Positions 1 through 7,110 of a DNA stretch of 23,430 nt are shown here, in pieces (position 1 is the stretch's first letter; every line of letters starts with the position of its first letter). Under the pieces are notes generated by a model. That model saw only the letters and a program-made list of their open reading frames with translations, ran no database searches and was not told where the DNA came from. This DNA is from RGDT01 sp964630925 (lineage in GTDB: Bacteria > Planctomycetota > Planctomycetia > Gemmatales > Gemmataceae), in NCBI GenBank assembly GCA_964630925.1, contig CAZVZK010000159.1:1-23430 (forward strand). The letters run 5' to 3'. A program made the translations under genes and the position numbers.

Positions 1-566
1 TCCAGGAACTTCGAGAGCTTGGCCGTCCACCCCTCCGGCAGGTCGTCGTGCGCCCCGCCGATCGTCAGGTAGCTGTACGTCAGCCGCGCCCCGCACACCT
101 CCTCGAACAGGTCGAGGATCATCTCGCGCTCGCGGAACGCATACAGGAACGGGCTGAACGTCCCGAGGTCCAGCCCGTACGCCCCCATGCCGACGAGGTG
201 CGACGCGATCCGGTTCAGCTCGGAGATGATGACGCGGATGACGTTCGCCTTCTCCGGGATCTTCATCCCGCACAGCTTCTCGACCGCGAGGCTGTACGCC
301 AGATTCATGTTCATGGCGGCGAGGTAGTCCATCCGGTCCGTGTACGGGACGTACTGGATGGGCGTGACGTTCTCGCCGATCTTCTCCGCGCAGCGGTGCA
401 GGTACCCCAGGTGCGGGATCACCTCCGAGATGATCTCGCCGTCGGTGCGCAGCACCAGCCGCAGCACGCCGTGGGTGCTCGGGTGTTGCGGGCCCATGTT
501 GACCAGCATCTCATCGGTCCGAACGTCGAATTCAATAATCGTCGGATCGGCGGTCGCGGTGGCCAT
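1..566 (-). CDS. nuoD: NADH-quinone oxidoreductase subunit D (NuoD), C-terminus beyond window
   Basis: This is the 49-kDa-type subunit of respiratory complex I, a peripheral-arm protein that helps form the quinone pocket on the cytoplasmic face of the membrane. The visible 188 residues start MATATADPTIIEFDV and contain the family hallmarks MGPQHPSTHGVLRLVL (about residues 24-39), HLGYLHRCAEKIGE, YVPYTDRMDYLAAM and IIxELNRIASHL. NuoD is usually around 400 residues, so roughly half is missing because the window ends, not because the gene is broken. The ATG at 566 is preceded by a purine-rich GGGGATGAA. It is the last visible gene of the minus-strand nuoI-A-B-C-D run, 99 nt after nuoC, and that gap holds two small hairpins. 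Identity is very secure. Confidence 0.97.
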   Translation of the reverse strand, partial: MATATADPTIIEFDVRTDEMLVNMGPQHPSTHGVLRLVLRTDGEIISEVIPHLGYLHRCAEKIGENVTPIQYVPYTDRMDYLAAMNMNLAYSLAVEKLCGMKIPEKANVIRVIISELNRIASHLVGMGAYGLDLGTFSPFLYAFREREMILDLFEEVCGARLTYSYLTIGGAHDDLPEGWTAKLSKFL

Positions 567-595
567 GATTCATCCCCGGCGGGGTGCTTGTCGGA

Positions 596-658
596 GAGCA
601 CGCATCCCGCGTGCTCCCGTCGGATTCGGCATGAAGCGAGCACGCAGGGTGCGTACTC
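596..658. repeat. Pair of GAGCACGC hairpins between nuoC and nuoD
   Basis: Two adjacent stem-loops share the same core. At 596-616 GAGCACGC pairs with GCGTGCTC around ATCCC. At 638-658 GAGCACGCA pairs with TGCGTACTC around GGG with one mismatch. A third copy with the same left flank (GCTTGTCG) is at 12614-12636. Repetition of both flank and stem suggests a dispersed intergenic repeat (REP-like), not an ordinary terminator. There is no T-tract. An effect on nuoC/nuoD transcript processing is possible but not shown. Confidence 0.7.
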
Positions 659-665
659 TACGGGG

Positions 666-1196
666 TCACCGTCCCCTGATCCCGTGATACTCCAGGGGGA
701 ACTCGTAGTCCTTCCGCAGTGGGTGGCCGACCCAGTCCTCGGCCAACAGGATGCGGACGAGGTTCGGGTGCCCGGTGAAGGTGATCCCCACCAGGTCGAA
801 CACCTCGCGCTCGTGCCAGTCGGCGGAGCCGTAAAGCCCCGTCAGCGTCGGCACCTCCGGCAGCTCGCCGGCCTTGCCGTCCTTCCACCGAGGCAGCACC
901 ACCTTCACCACGAACCGGTGCCGGTGCTTGAAGCTCTGGAGGTGGTACACCGCCTCGACGTGCGGCTCGAACCCGGACTTGGCGACCTTCTTCGCGTCCG
1001 GCTCCAGGTAATCGACCCCGGAGATGTTGTGCAGGAAGTCGAACGCCAGCGCCGGCTCGTTCTTGAGGTACGACACCACCTCGACGAGGTCGCCGGCATC
1101 GACCACGGCGAACGGGTCGATGGCCTCGGCGTTCTTCGACTTGATCTTCGCCCCGAACTTCTGATCCAGGGCGGCGATGATCTCACCGGCGTTCAT
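666..1196 (-). CDS. nuoC: NADH-quinone oxidoreductase subunit C (NuoC)
   Basis: This is the 30-kDa-type subunit of the complex I peripheral arm, which packs against NuoD. The 176-residue product has the family core LAFDFLHNISGVDYLEP, then the signature WHEREVFDLVGITFTGHPNLVRILLAEDW and VGHPLRKDYEFPLEYHGIRG at the C-terminus. The reading frame stays open to 1274, but the start at 1196 (MNAGEIIAAL) is preferred because GGAGGAG sits about 8 nt upstream and the extra residues lie in the adjacent intergenic repeat. It is a stand-alone NuoC, not fused to NuoD as in some bacteria. The gap to nuoB upstream is 178 nt and is filled by a long inverted repeat. Confidence 0.96.
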   Translation of the reverse strand: MNAGEIIAALDQKFGAKIKSKNAEAIDPFAVVDAGDLVEVVSYLKNEPALAFDFLHNISGVDYLEPDAKKVAKSGFEPHVEAVYHLQSFKHRHRFVVKVVLPRWKDGKAGELPEVPTLTGLYGSADWHEREVFDLVGITFTGHPNLVRILLAEDWVGHPLRKDYEFPLEYHGIRGR

Positions 1197-1219
1197 CCAG
1201 GCATCTCCTCCGAACAGCC

Positions 1220-1362
1220 GATTCACCACAGAGGCACAGAGGTCACAGAGAAGAGGAAGAGGAGAAAAGCACAAGCAGGCAAGAAAGCAGGTCTTTGGTT
1301 TCTACCTCTCTTCTTGCCTTCTCTTCTGCTTCTCTGTGTCCTCTGTGTCTCTGTGGTGAATC
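1220..1362. repeat. 143-bp imperfect palindrome between nuoB and nuoC
   Basis: The left arm begins GATTCACCACAGAGGCACAG at 1220 and the right arm ends with its near-exact complement at 1362 (CTGTGTCTCTGTGGTGAATC). Arms of about 35 nt match with only a few mismatches. Inside the loop a second pair (AGGCAAGAA near 1281 with TTCTTGCCT near 1312) extends the pairing, so most of the element could fold into one long cruciform or hairpin. It is rich in CACAGAG/CTCTGTG units and lower in GC than the flanking genes. I recall similar CACAGAGxCACAGAG units as dispersed repeats in planctomycete genomes, but cannot check this. It interrupts an otherwise compact nuo operon. Confidence 0.85.
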
Positions 1363-1374
1363 CTACTCATCACC

Positions 1375-2007
1375 TCAGGCCTTGCTCGGGGCCGCCCGCT
1401 CCTTCGTCATCTTCGCGAACGCCATCTGCTTCTCCATCGCACGCGCCGGGTCGGCGTCGAACAGCTCCGGCGGCAGCAGCGTCCCACCCGTCCGCGCCGG
1501 GATCAGCGCCTGCAACGGCTGCCCGCGCGTCAGGTCCTTCATCGCCTTGACCTTGTCCTGGATCCGCATCAGCCCCTCGAGCAGCGCCTCCGGGCGTGGC
1601 GGGCACCCGGGGACGTACACGTCCACCGGCACCACCAGGTCAACGCCCTTCACGACGTTGTACCCGTACTTGTAGTAAGGCCCGCCGCCGCAGGTGCAGG
1701 CCCCCATCGCGATGACGAACTTCGGGTCCGGCATCTGGTTGTACAGCCGCCGCACCCGGCTGGCCATCTTGTAGTTCACCGTGCCGGCCACGATCATCAG
1801 GTCGGCCTGGCGCGGCGTCGCCCGGAAGGCGCCCGCGCCGAAGCGGTCGATGTCGTAACGCGACGCCCCCGTCGCCATCATCTCGATGGCGCAGCAAGCC
1901 AGGCCGAAGGTCATCGGCCACATGCTCGACTCGCGCGCCCAGTTGATCGCCTGCTCCAGCGAGGTGGCGATCACGCCCTCCTCGAACCGGCCTTCGAGCC
2001 AACCCAT
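1375..2007 (-). CDS. nuoB: NADH-quinone oxidoreductase subunit B (NuoB)
   Basis: This is the complex I subunit that carries the last iron-sulfur cluster (N2), which reduces quinone at the interface with NuoD. The product has 210 residues. The expected cluster ligands are visible: the tandem Cys38-Cys39 in GLACCAIEMM, Cys104 in MGACTCGGGPYYK and Cys135 in VYVPGCPPRPEALLEGL. Cys106 is an additional cysteine in the CxC of that loop, which differs from the more usual GSCxxSGG form. The C-terminal 45 residues are a less conserved charged tail. The start at 2007 (MGWLEGRFEE) lies 3 nt after the nuoA stop, which points to translational coupling. Confidence 0.97.
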   Translation of the reverse strand: MGWLEGRFEEGVIATSLEQAINWARESSMWPMTFGLACCAIEMMATGASRYDIDRFGAGAFRATPRQADLMIVAGTVNYKMASRVRRLYNQMPDPKFVIAMGACTCGGGPYYKYGYNVVKGVDLVVPVDVYVPGCPPRPEALLEGLMRIQDKVKAMKDLTRGQPLQALIPARTGGTLLPPELFDADPARAMEKQMAFAKMTKERAAPSKA

Positions 2008-2010
2008 GCG

Positions 2011-3285
2011 TCACGCTCCCGTCTGGGGCTTGTCGGCGGCCGCCGGACGCTCGGCCGCGGTGCTGCGCACCCACTCGATGTCGCCGCGCCGCCACAGGTA
2101 GGCGAACCCCACCAGCAGCACGCCGAAGAAGATCAACACCTCGGCCAGGGCCAGCCACGCCAGCTCGCGGGCCTCCGTGCGTGCCTTGTGGAGCATCGCG
2201 TTGCCCTCCGTCGCCTCCGCCCCGGCCGCCGCCGTGTTCATGGTCTTCACCGCCACCAGGACCTCGGGCGTGATCTGCCCGCCGGCCACCGCCACACGCA
2301 CCCCGTCGGGCAGCCCGCCGAGGATGGTGAGCGTCTGCCAGGTCAGCCCCGCGGCGGCCTGCCCCTTCCCCGCCGGCAGGACCTTCTCGATCGCCGCCAT
2401 CGAGGCCTTGGCCTCCCTGGCCATCTCCGCCCTCAACGGGTCCGCCTCGGCGTCCGCCGCCTTGAGCGCCGCCGGGGCGACCTTCAGCAGGCGCGCACGC
2501 ACCGTCTCCGCCTGGCTGACCTGGTCCATCGCCCCCACCTGCGGCAGCGCGGCCAGTTGGCCCAGGGACAGCCCTTGCAACGCCTCTTCCGATTCCGACC
2601 TGAAAGACTGCGCCCACGGCTGCGTCGAGACCGGCGGCTCCAGCGCCGCCTTCAGACGGGCCAGGACCGCCTCACGGCCCTCCGCCACCTTCTTCAGGAT
2701 CGGGGCGAGCCGCCCCGCCTCTGCCCTCAGCGTGTCGAAGCCAGTGGTCGGCATCCCCTTGAGGGGCGCGAGCTGCGGGGCCGGGATGTCCCTGAGCTGC
2801 CCAAGCGTGCTCGCCCTGGGCGGCTTCGCCGCCCGCGCCTCCCGGTCCTGCGCCATCAGCTCGTCCAGCGCCGCGGCCGCCTCGGGGCTCAGACGCGCCA
2901 GGCCCTCCACGCGACGCCGCACGTCGGCGGAGACGTCCGGCCGAGTCGCCAGGTCCAGCACCACCTCCGCCGCCTGCTTCAGCCCGGCCGCGTCGGAGGG
3001 CTCCGGCAGGTTGGCGACGGCGTTCGCCTTCCCGAACACCTCCGCCCACGGGAAGAAGAACGCCACCTCCACGTCGAAGATCACGAAGAGAAGGGCGACG
3101 ACGTAGTAGCGCAGGTCGAACTGCACCCAGGCGGTGCCGATGGTCGGCTCCCCGCACTCGTAGATCGTCCCCTTCTCCGCGTCCGGCCTGTTGGGGCGGA
3201 ACAGGAGCCCCGCCAGCAGGTTCACGAGGATGAACCCCGCGCCGACGGCGACGAACAGCAGTAGGTAGGCGGCCAGTGGTGTCAT
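2011..3285 (-). CDS. nuoA: NADH-quinone oxidoreductase subunit A (NuoA) with a large internal insertion
   Basis: NuoA is a small complex I membrane subunit of three helices, normally about 120-150 residues; this frame encodes 424. The canonical parts are all present: helix 1 (about residues 4-28), the loop with the conserved YECGEP (Cys44) and FDLRYYVVALLFVIFDVEVAFFFPW (helix 2, about 55-82), then much later AEVLIFFGVLLVGFAYLWRRGDIEW (helix 3, about 379-400). Between helices 2 and 3 lies an Ala-rich, mostly hydrophilic segment of about 285 residues (about 88-372) that looks largely helical. From known NuoA topology the insertion should face the periplasmic side. The frame is open throughout and the flanking nuo genes are normal, so an assembly artefact is unlikely. 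The ATG at 3285 has no strong ribosome-binding site; the gene lies 22 nt after nuoI. Confidence 0.93.
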   Translation of the reverse strand: MTPLAAYLLLFVAVGAGFILVNLLAGLLFRPNRPDAEKGTIYECGEPTIGTAWVQFDLRYYVVALLFVIFDVEVAFFFPWAEVFGKANAVANLPEPSDAAGLKQAAEVVLDLATRPDVSADVRRRVEGLARLSPEAAAALDELMAQDREARAAKPPRASTLGQLRDIPAPQLAPLKGMPTTGFDTLRAEAGRLAPILKKVAEGREAVLARLKAALEPPVSTQPWAQSFRSESEEALQGLSLGQLAALPQVGAMDQVSQAETVRARLLKVAPAALKAADAEADPLRAEMAREAKASMAAIEKVLPAGKGQAAAGLTWQTLTILGGLPDGVRVAVAGGQITPEVLVAVKTMNTAAAGAEATEGNAMLHKARTEARELAWLALAEVLIFFGVLLVGFAYLWRRGDIEWVRSTAAERPAAADKPQTGA

Positions 3286-3307
3286 TTGCCGGAATGCCCC
3301 GTGGTGT

Positions 3308-3880
3308 TCAGCTCGCGGGTGTGGGTGCCGGTGCCGGCGCGGGCTTCGGCGGCGGGGCCGGGTCCGGCGGCTTGACCCACACCGGCTCGGTCACGAGCTT
3401 GCTCGCGGCCACGGCGGTCGGGTTGAGCGTCATCTGCCCCCAGGCCGTCTCCAGCGGCAGCCGCGCGTAGTCGATGATGCAGCCGTCGCGCGAGAAGCAC
3501 GACTGGTCGAAGGTGCTGCCCATGAAGATGCAATCGACGGGGCAGGGATCGACGCACAGGGCGCAGAACATGCACTTGGTGTAGTCGATCTTGAAGCCGG
3601 TGACGCGGAAGCCCTTGCCGACGGGGTTCTTCATCTTGTCGATGTAGATGCAATCGACCGGGCACGCCTTCGCACACTTGTCGCACCCGATGCACGTCGT
3701 CAGGTCGAAGCGGTGGAAGCCGCGGTACCGCGGCTTCACCGGGACGGGCAGCTCGGGGTACTCGAACCGCTCTGTGTAGGTGCGGCGCTTGAACGTCTGG
3801 AGCATGTACCACAGGGTGATGTACATGCCCTGGGCGATGGTCTTCACCGCCAGGTAGACGTTGCCGAGCCAGGCTCGCAT
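3308..3880 (-). CDS. nuoI: NADH-quinone oxidoreductase subunit I (NuoI), two 4Fe-4S clusters
   Basis: NuoI is the ferredoxin-like complex I subunit that carries clusters N6a and N6b and passes electrons to NuoB. The 190-residue product has two 4Cys motifs: C63-IGC-DKC-AKAC-PVDC (Cys63, 66, 69, 73, 77) and C103-MFC-ALC-VDPC-PVDC (Cys103, 106, 109, 113, 117). An N-terminal amphipathic segment precedes them, and a Pro/Ala-rich tail of about 20 residues ends the protein. The frame is open upstream to 4024, but the start at 3880 (MRAWLGNVYL) matches family length and has GGAG about 9 nt upstream; the upstream part is intergenic hairpin sequence. It heads the visible nuo run, which is unusual because nuoI normally follows nuoH. 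Confidence 0.95.
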   Translation of the reverse strand: MRAWLGNVYLAVKTIAQGMYITLWYMLQTFKRRTYTERFEYPELPVPVKPRYRGFHRFDLTTCIGCDKCAKACPVDCIYIDKMKNPVGKGFRVTGFKIDYTKCMFCALCVDPCPVDCIFMGSTFDQSCFSRDGCIIDYARLPLETAWGQMTLNPTAVAASKLVTEPVWVKPPDPAPPPKPAPAPAPTPAS

Positions 3881-3969
3881 GCTCTCGCTCCGGGGAGGCG
3901 GACGAATGACTCCCCGGTGATGATAGGGAACGCCCATCCGGCCAGCAAGGCGGGGGGTCTGATCGTGAC

Positions 3970-4015
3970 GGCGAGCCTCCCGGCTCGCCAATCCCCACGG
4001 CAAGCCGGGGGGCTT
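3970..4015. repeat. Two short hairpins between the WD40 gene and nuoI
   Basis: GGCGAGCC pairs perfectly with GGCTCGCC around TCCC (3970-3989), and AAGCC pairs with GGCTT around GGGG (4002-4015). They lie just downstream of the WD40 stop codon and about 100 nt upstream of nuoI on the minus strand. There is no clear T-tract, so they could be a weak terminator for the WD40 gene or another intergenic hairpin repeat. Confidence 0.5.
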
Positions 4016-4034
4016 CGCCGCCACGGGTGAGGCG

Positions 4035-5090
4035 TCACTTCTTCTTCTTGTCGGGCGGGGCGGCCTTGGCGCCGAGCGTCCACAGGCGCACCGTCCGGTC
4101 GGCGCCGGCCGTCGCGATCTCCGTCCCCTTGTTGAGCGACGCCACGCCCTCCGCCCAGGCGTCGTGGCCCGCCAGCGACTTCAATTTCCCGCCGGCGGCG
4201 GGATTCCAGAGCTGGACGTTGCGGTCCTTGCTCACCGAGACGAGGACGAACGACGCCGGGTGCCACCAGATGCCCGTGACGGCGCCTGTGTGCGCCGGCG
4301 TCAGGGTCCGGGCCAGCTTGCCGTTGGCGGCGTCGAAGCCGTACAGGTTCCCGTTCGACCCGCCGAGCATCACCTGCTTCCCGTCGGGGCTGAAGGCCAA
4401 GGACGACGGCACGTTCGCCGCCGGCGGCTCGGCCTTGGCCGCGGGCGGGGCCTGAGACGGCACGGCGAAGCGTTTCTTGCCGCTGTCGGCCTCCCACACG
4501 AAGATCTTGCCGTCCTGCGTGCCGGCGGCGAGGAGCTTGCCGTCGGCGGAGTACGCCAGGGCCGTCACCCAGTCGCCGTGGCCCGGCAGCTTCCGCGCCT
4601 CCTTGCCGCTCCCCGTCTCGTGCAGGTACACCGTGCCGTCCTCGCCCCCGGTGGCGAGCTGCTTGCCGTCGGGCGTGATCGCCAGGGCGCGGATCGGCGT
4701 CGTCAGCGTGACGGTGCGGGCCGGCTTGTCCAGGGCGGCAGTCCAGACGTGGGCCTTGCCTTCCGTCGAGGACGACACGGCCACCTCGCCGGCCGCGGCC
4801 AGGCCGGTGATCGTCCGCCCGTGGGCCTTGACCGTGCGCGGCCTGGCGGCCAGCCAGTCCTTGCCATCTTCCCGCTGCCAGGCGTGCAGATTGCCCTCGA
4901 TGTCGGCGGCGACGAGGACGCCCTTCGCGTCGAGGAACGCGACGCCGACGCACGCCGACGGCAGGTCCTTGGCCGTCGAGGCGAGTTTGGCGTCGTTGGC
5001 GTTGAGCATCGGCCAGTCGGGGGCCTTGGGCTGGGCGAGGGCCGCCGCGGTGAGGGCGATGCACAGGGCGAGGGCCAGGAGACGGCGCAT
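4035..5090 (-). CDS. Secreted seven-blade WD40 beta-propeller protein
   Basis: The 351-residue product starts with a clear signal peptide (MRRLLALALCIALTAAALAQ, cleavage near residue 20). Seven WD40-like blades follow, recognisable by repeated units such as IRALAITPDGKQLATGGEDG, VTALAYSADGKLLAAGTQDG with IFVWEADSGKK, VPSSLAFSPDGKQVMLGGSNG, DRNVQLWNP and ADRTVRLWTLG. WD40 propellers are protein-binding scaffolds; no catalytic domain is visible, so a role in the periplasm or cell envelope is the most that can be inferred. The protein ends in a lysine run. The start at 5090 has GAGGA about 8 nt upstream. It lies 17 nt after the cyclophilin gene and is probably co-transcribed with it. Confidence 0.9.
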   Translation of the reverse strand: MRRLLALALCIALTAAALAQPKAPDWPMLNANDAKLASTAKDLPSACVGVAFLDAKGVLVAADIEGNLHAWQREDGKDWLAARPRTVKAHGRTITGLAAAGEVAVSSSTEGKAHVWTAALDKPARTVTLTTPIRALAITPDGKQLATGGEDGTVYLHETGSGKEARKLPGHGDWVTALAYSADGKLLAAGTQDGKIFVWEADSGKKRFAVPSQAPPAAKAEPPAANVPSSLAFSPDGKQVMLGGSNGNLYGFDAANGKLARTLTPAHTGAVTGIWWHPASFVLVSVSKDRNVQLWNPAAGGKLKSLAGHDAWAEGVASLNKGTEIATAGADRTVRLWTLGAKAAPPDKKKK

Positions 5091-5107
5091 GTCGCGTCCT
5101 CGGTGGG

Positions 5108-5596
5108 TCAGGGCAGGCGGCGGATGGAGAGGATGGTCACGTCCTCGACGGGCACGTCCTTGTAGCCGGCCTGTGTCGTGGTGCGGACGCCCTTGATCTG
5201 ATCGACCACGTCCATGCCCTCGGTGACGCGCCCGAAGACGCAGTAGCGCGGCTTGTCGAGGCTGCCGGCGTTGTCCACGACGTTGATGTAGAACTGGCAG
5301 GAGGCGGAGTCGGGGTCGGAGGTGCGGGCCATGGCGATGGTGCCGCGCGTGTTGGACAGGCCGTTGGGCGACTCGTTCTTGATGGGGGGCTTGGTGCCGC
5401 CCTTCTGCTTCATGCCGGGGTGGAAGCCGCCGCCCTGGATCATGAAGCCGTCGATGACGCGGTGGAAGATGAGCCCGTCGTAATACTTGTCCTCGACGTA
5501 GGCGAGGAAGTTGGCGACGCTGATGGGCGCGGCGGCGCGGTCCAGCTCGACGGTGATGTCGCCCTTGGACGTCTTGATGAGCACCTTGTCCGACAT
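5108..5596 (-). CDS. Cyclophilin-type peptidyl-prolyl cis-trans isomerase, cytoplasmic
   Basis: Cyclophilins catalyse cis-trans isomerisation of peptide bonds before proline and assist protein folding. The 162-residue product has the catalytic block IFHRVIDGFMIQGGGF with Arg46, Phe51 and Gln54, then NTRGTIAMART, SCQFYINVVDN and the C-terminal YCVFGRVTEGMDVVDQIKGV. It begins directly with the domain (MSDKVLIKTSKGDITVEL) and has no signal peptide, so it should act in the cytoplasm, like PpiB. AGAGGG lies about 9 nt before the ATG at 5596. A secreted paralogue lies upstream on the same strand, separated by a ~190-bp inverted-repeat element. Confidence 0.96.
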   Translation of the reverse strand: MSDKVLIKTSKGDITVELDRAAAPISVANFLAYVEDKYYDGLIFHRVIDGFMIQGGGFHPGMKQKGGTKPPIKNESPNGLSNTRGTIAMARTSDPDSASCQFYINVVDNAGSLDKPRYCVFGRVTEGMDVVDQIKGVRTTTQAGYKDVPVEDVTILSIRRLP

Positions 5597-5610
5597 GTGT
5601 TGGTCCCTCT

Positions 5611-5799
5611 ACCTCACCCCCCGGCCCCCCTCTCCGAAACGGAGAGGGGGGATCGTCAGATCATCACCGCGCGGACGGGCCGTGGACGGCCCCCTGTCTC
5701 GCTGAACCCAATGCGGTTGCTCACACGTCCCCGCCGCTGAGGCGATGATCTTGCGACTCCCCCCTCTCCGTTTCGGAGAGGGGGCCGGGGGGGTGAGGT
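5611..5799. repeat. ~190-bp inverted-repeat element between the two isomerase genes
   Basis: Each end is itself a hairpin (CCCCTCTCCGAAACGGAGAG on the left, CCCTCTCCGTTTCGGAGAGG on the right), and the two ends are reverse complements. CCTCACCCCCCGGCC at 5612 mirrors GGCCGGGGGGGTGAGG ending at 5799. The symmetry continues inward through GATCATC (left) and GATGATC (right), so paired arms cover about 55-60 nt each. The core of about 70 nt has no coding potential that I can see. A symmetrical element with no gene suggests a small non-autonomous mobile unit or an intergenic repeat; target-site duplications are not evident. Confidence 0.8.
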
Positions 5800-5804
5800 T
5801 GCCG

Positions 5805-6365
5805 TCACTTGGCGACGCGCACCGACTCGATGACCACGTCGTCCACGGGTACGTCGCCGTGGCGGCCCTTGGTGCCGGTCCTGACCTCCTTGATCTTGTC
5901 CACCACGTCCATTCCGGCGACGACCTTGCCAAAGACGCAGTACCCCCAGCCACGCTCGGTCTTGTTCTTGTGGTCGAGGCCGGGGTTGTCCTTCACGTTG
6001 ATGAAGAACTGCGCCGAGGCGCTGTGCGGGTCCGGCGTGCGTGCCATGGCGATGGTGCCACGCAGGTTCTTCAGGCCGTTGTCGGCCTCGTTGGTGATGG
6101 ACTTGCGGGTCTCCTTCTCGGTCATGCCCGGCTTGAACCCGCCGCCCTGGATCATGAAGTCGCTGATGACGCGGTGGAAGATCACACCGTCGTAGTGCTT
6201 GTCCTCGGTGTACTTGAGGAAGTTCTCGACCGTCTTGGGGGCCTTGTCCGCGTACAGCTCGATCTTGATCGTGCCCTTGTTGGTCTTCATCTCCACGACC
6301 GGGTTGGCGGCCTGGGCGGGCAGGGCGAGGGCCGCCACGGCGGCCAGGGTGGACAGGTACTTCAT
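5805..6365 (-). CDS. Cyclophilin-type peptidyl-prolyl cis-trans isomerase, exported
   Basis: This 186-residue product carries a signal peptide (MKYLSTLAAVAALALPAQAA, cleavage near residue 20) followed by one cyclophilin domain. The catalytic block is IFHRVISDFMIQGGGF with Arg65, Phe70 and Gln73, followed by NLRGTIAMART, SASAQFFINVKDN and YCVFGKVVAGMDVVDKI. It should assist folding of exported proteins in the periplasm, like PpiA. It is clearly a paralogue of the neighbouring cytoplasmic enzyme at 5108-5596. GGGAG lies about 10 nt upstream of the ATG at 6365. The 125-nt gap to the divergent methyltransferase should hold both promoters, but I cannot identify clear -35/-10 boxes. Confidence 0.95.
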   Translation of the reverse strand: MKYLSTLAAVAALALPAQAANPVVEMKTNKGTIKIELYADKAPKTVENFLKYTEDKHYDGVIFHRVISDFMIQGGGFKPGMTEKETRKSITNEADNGLKNLRGTIAMARTPDPHSASAQFFINVKDNPGLDHKNKTERGWGYCVFGKVVAGMDVVDKIKEVRTGTKGRHGDVPVDDVVIESVRVAK

Positions 6366-6490
6366 GCGTGGGTCTCCCGTGAGATGGGCCGGGTTAGTCG
6401 TATGGGCCGCACCCGTCAGAGGCGAGGCCCCTTGCCCGGCCCCGCCGCGCCGCGTAGCGTTACCGCATCGTCCCCACGGAGGCCGGCCCG

Positions 6491-7108
6491 ATGAGCGAGA
6501 AGAAGGGCGTCCCCCCCGAGGTCTTCGACGCGGCCCACGCCGCCGGCACCCCGCCTTGGGAGATCGGCCGCCCCCAGGACGACATCGTCCGCCTCGCCGA
6601 GCGCGGCGGCTTCAAGGGCACCGTCCTGGACGTGGGCTGCGGCGCCGGCCACAACGCCATCTACCTCGCGTCGCGCGGGCTCGACGTGCTGGGCATCGAC
6701 CGCGTGCCGGCGGCCATCGAGAAGGCGAAGGCCAACGCCGCGGCCGCCGAGAGCAAGGCCGAGTTCAAGGCCCACGACGCCCTCGACCTGGGTAAGCTGA
6801 AGAAGAAGTTCGACACCGCCCTCGACTGCGGCTTCTTCCACGTCCTCTCGGACGCGGAGCGTCCCAGGTACATCAAGGGGCTGGAGAAGGCGGTCAAGAA
6901 CAAGGGCACGCTGCACATCCTGTGCTTCTCCGACGCCGAGCCGGGCACCGAGGGCCCGCGGCGTGTCGCCGAGCGTGAATTGATCGAGCTTCTGAACATG
7001 AAGGGCTGGCTGGTCGAGGAGGTCAGCGAGGCCCGCTTCGAGACGAACATCCACCCCGACGGGGCGCGCGCCTGGCTGGCGTCGTTCCAGCGCTGGGCGC
7101 GCGAGTAG
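6491..7108 (+). CDS. Class I SAM-dependent methyltransferase
   Basis: The 205-residue product has the Rossmann-fold methyltransferase signature: motif I VLDVGCGAGHNAIYLA (residues 45-60), the acidic end of beta-2 in DVLGID (about 65-70), and the block KFDTALDCGFFHVLSD. The N-terminal PPWEIGRPQDDIVRL resembles the PPWDxGxPQ segment of the thiopurine and tellurite-resistance (TehB-like) methyltransferases, so a small-molecule substrate is more likely than nucleic acid; the substrate cannot be read from sequence. GGAGG lies about 8-9 nt before the ATG at 6491. The next gene on the same strand is 106 nt away, across an inverted repeat. Confidence 0.9.
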   Translation: MSEKKGVPPEVFDAAHAAGTPPWEIGRPQDDIVRLAERGGFKGTVLDVGCGAGHNAIYLASRGLDVLGIDRVPAAIEKAKANAAAAESKAEFKAHDALDLGKLKKKFDTALDCGFFHVLSDAERPRYIKGLEKAVKNKGTLHILCFSDAEPGTEGPRRVAERELIELLNMKGWLVEEVSEARFETNIHPDGARAWLASFQRWARE

Positions 7109-7110
7109 CG

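Noticed and set aside
48..1550. A 500-codon open frame on the plus strand across the nuoD/nuoC/nuoB region
   Set aside because: It is antisense to genuine complex I genes, rich in Arg/His/Pro/Val as expected of a GC-rich shadow frame, and runs through the intergenic palindrome.
2011..3285. NuoA insertion as a frameshift or chimera with another gene
   Set aside because: The frame is open from the first to the third helix with nuo genes directly on either side, and no separate start or stop marks an inserted gene.
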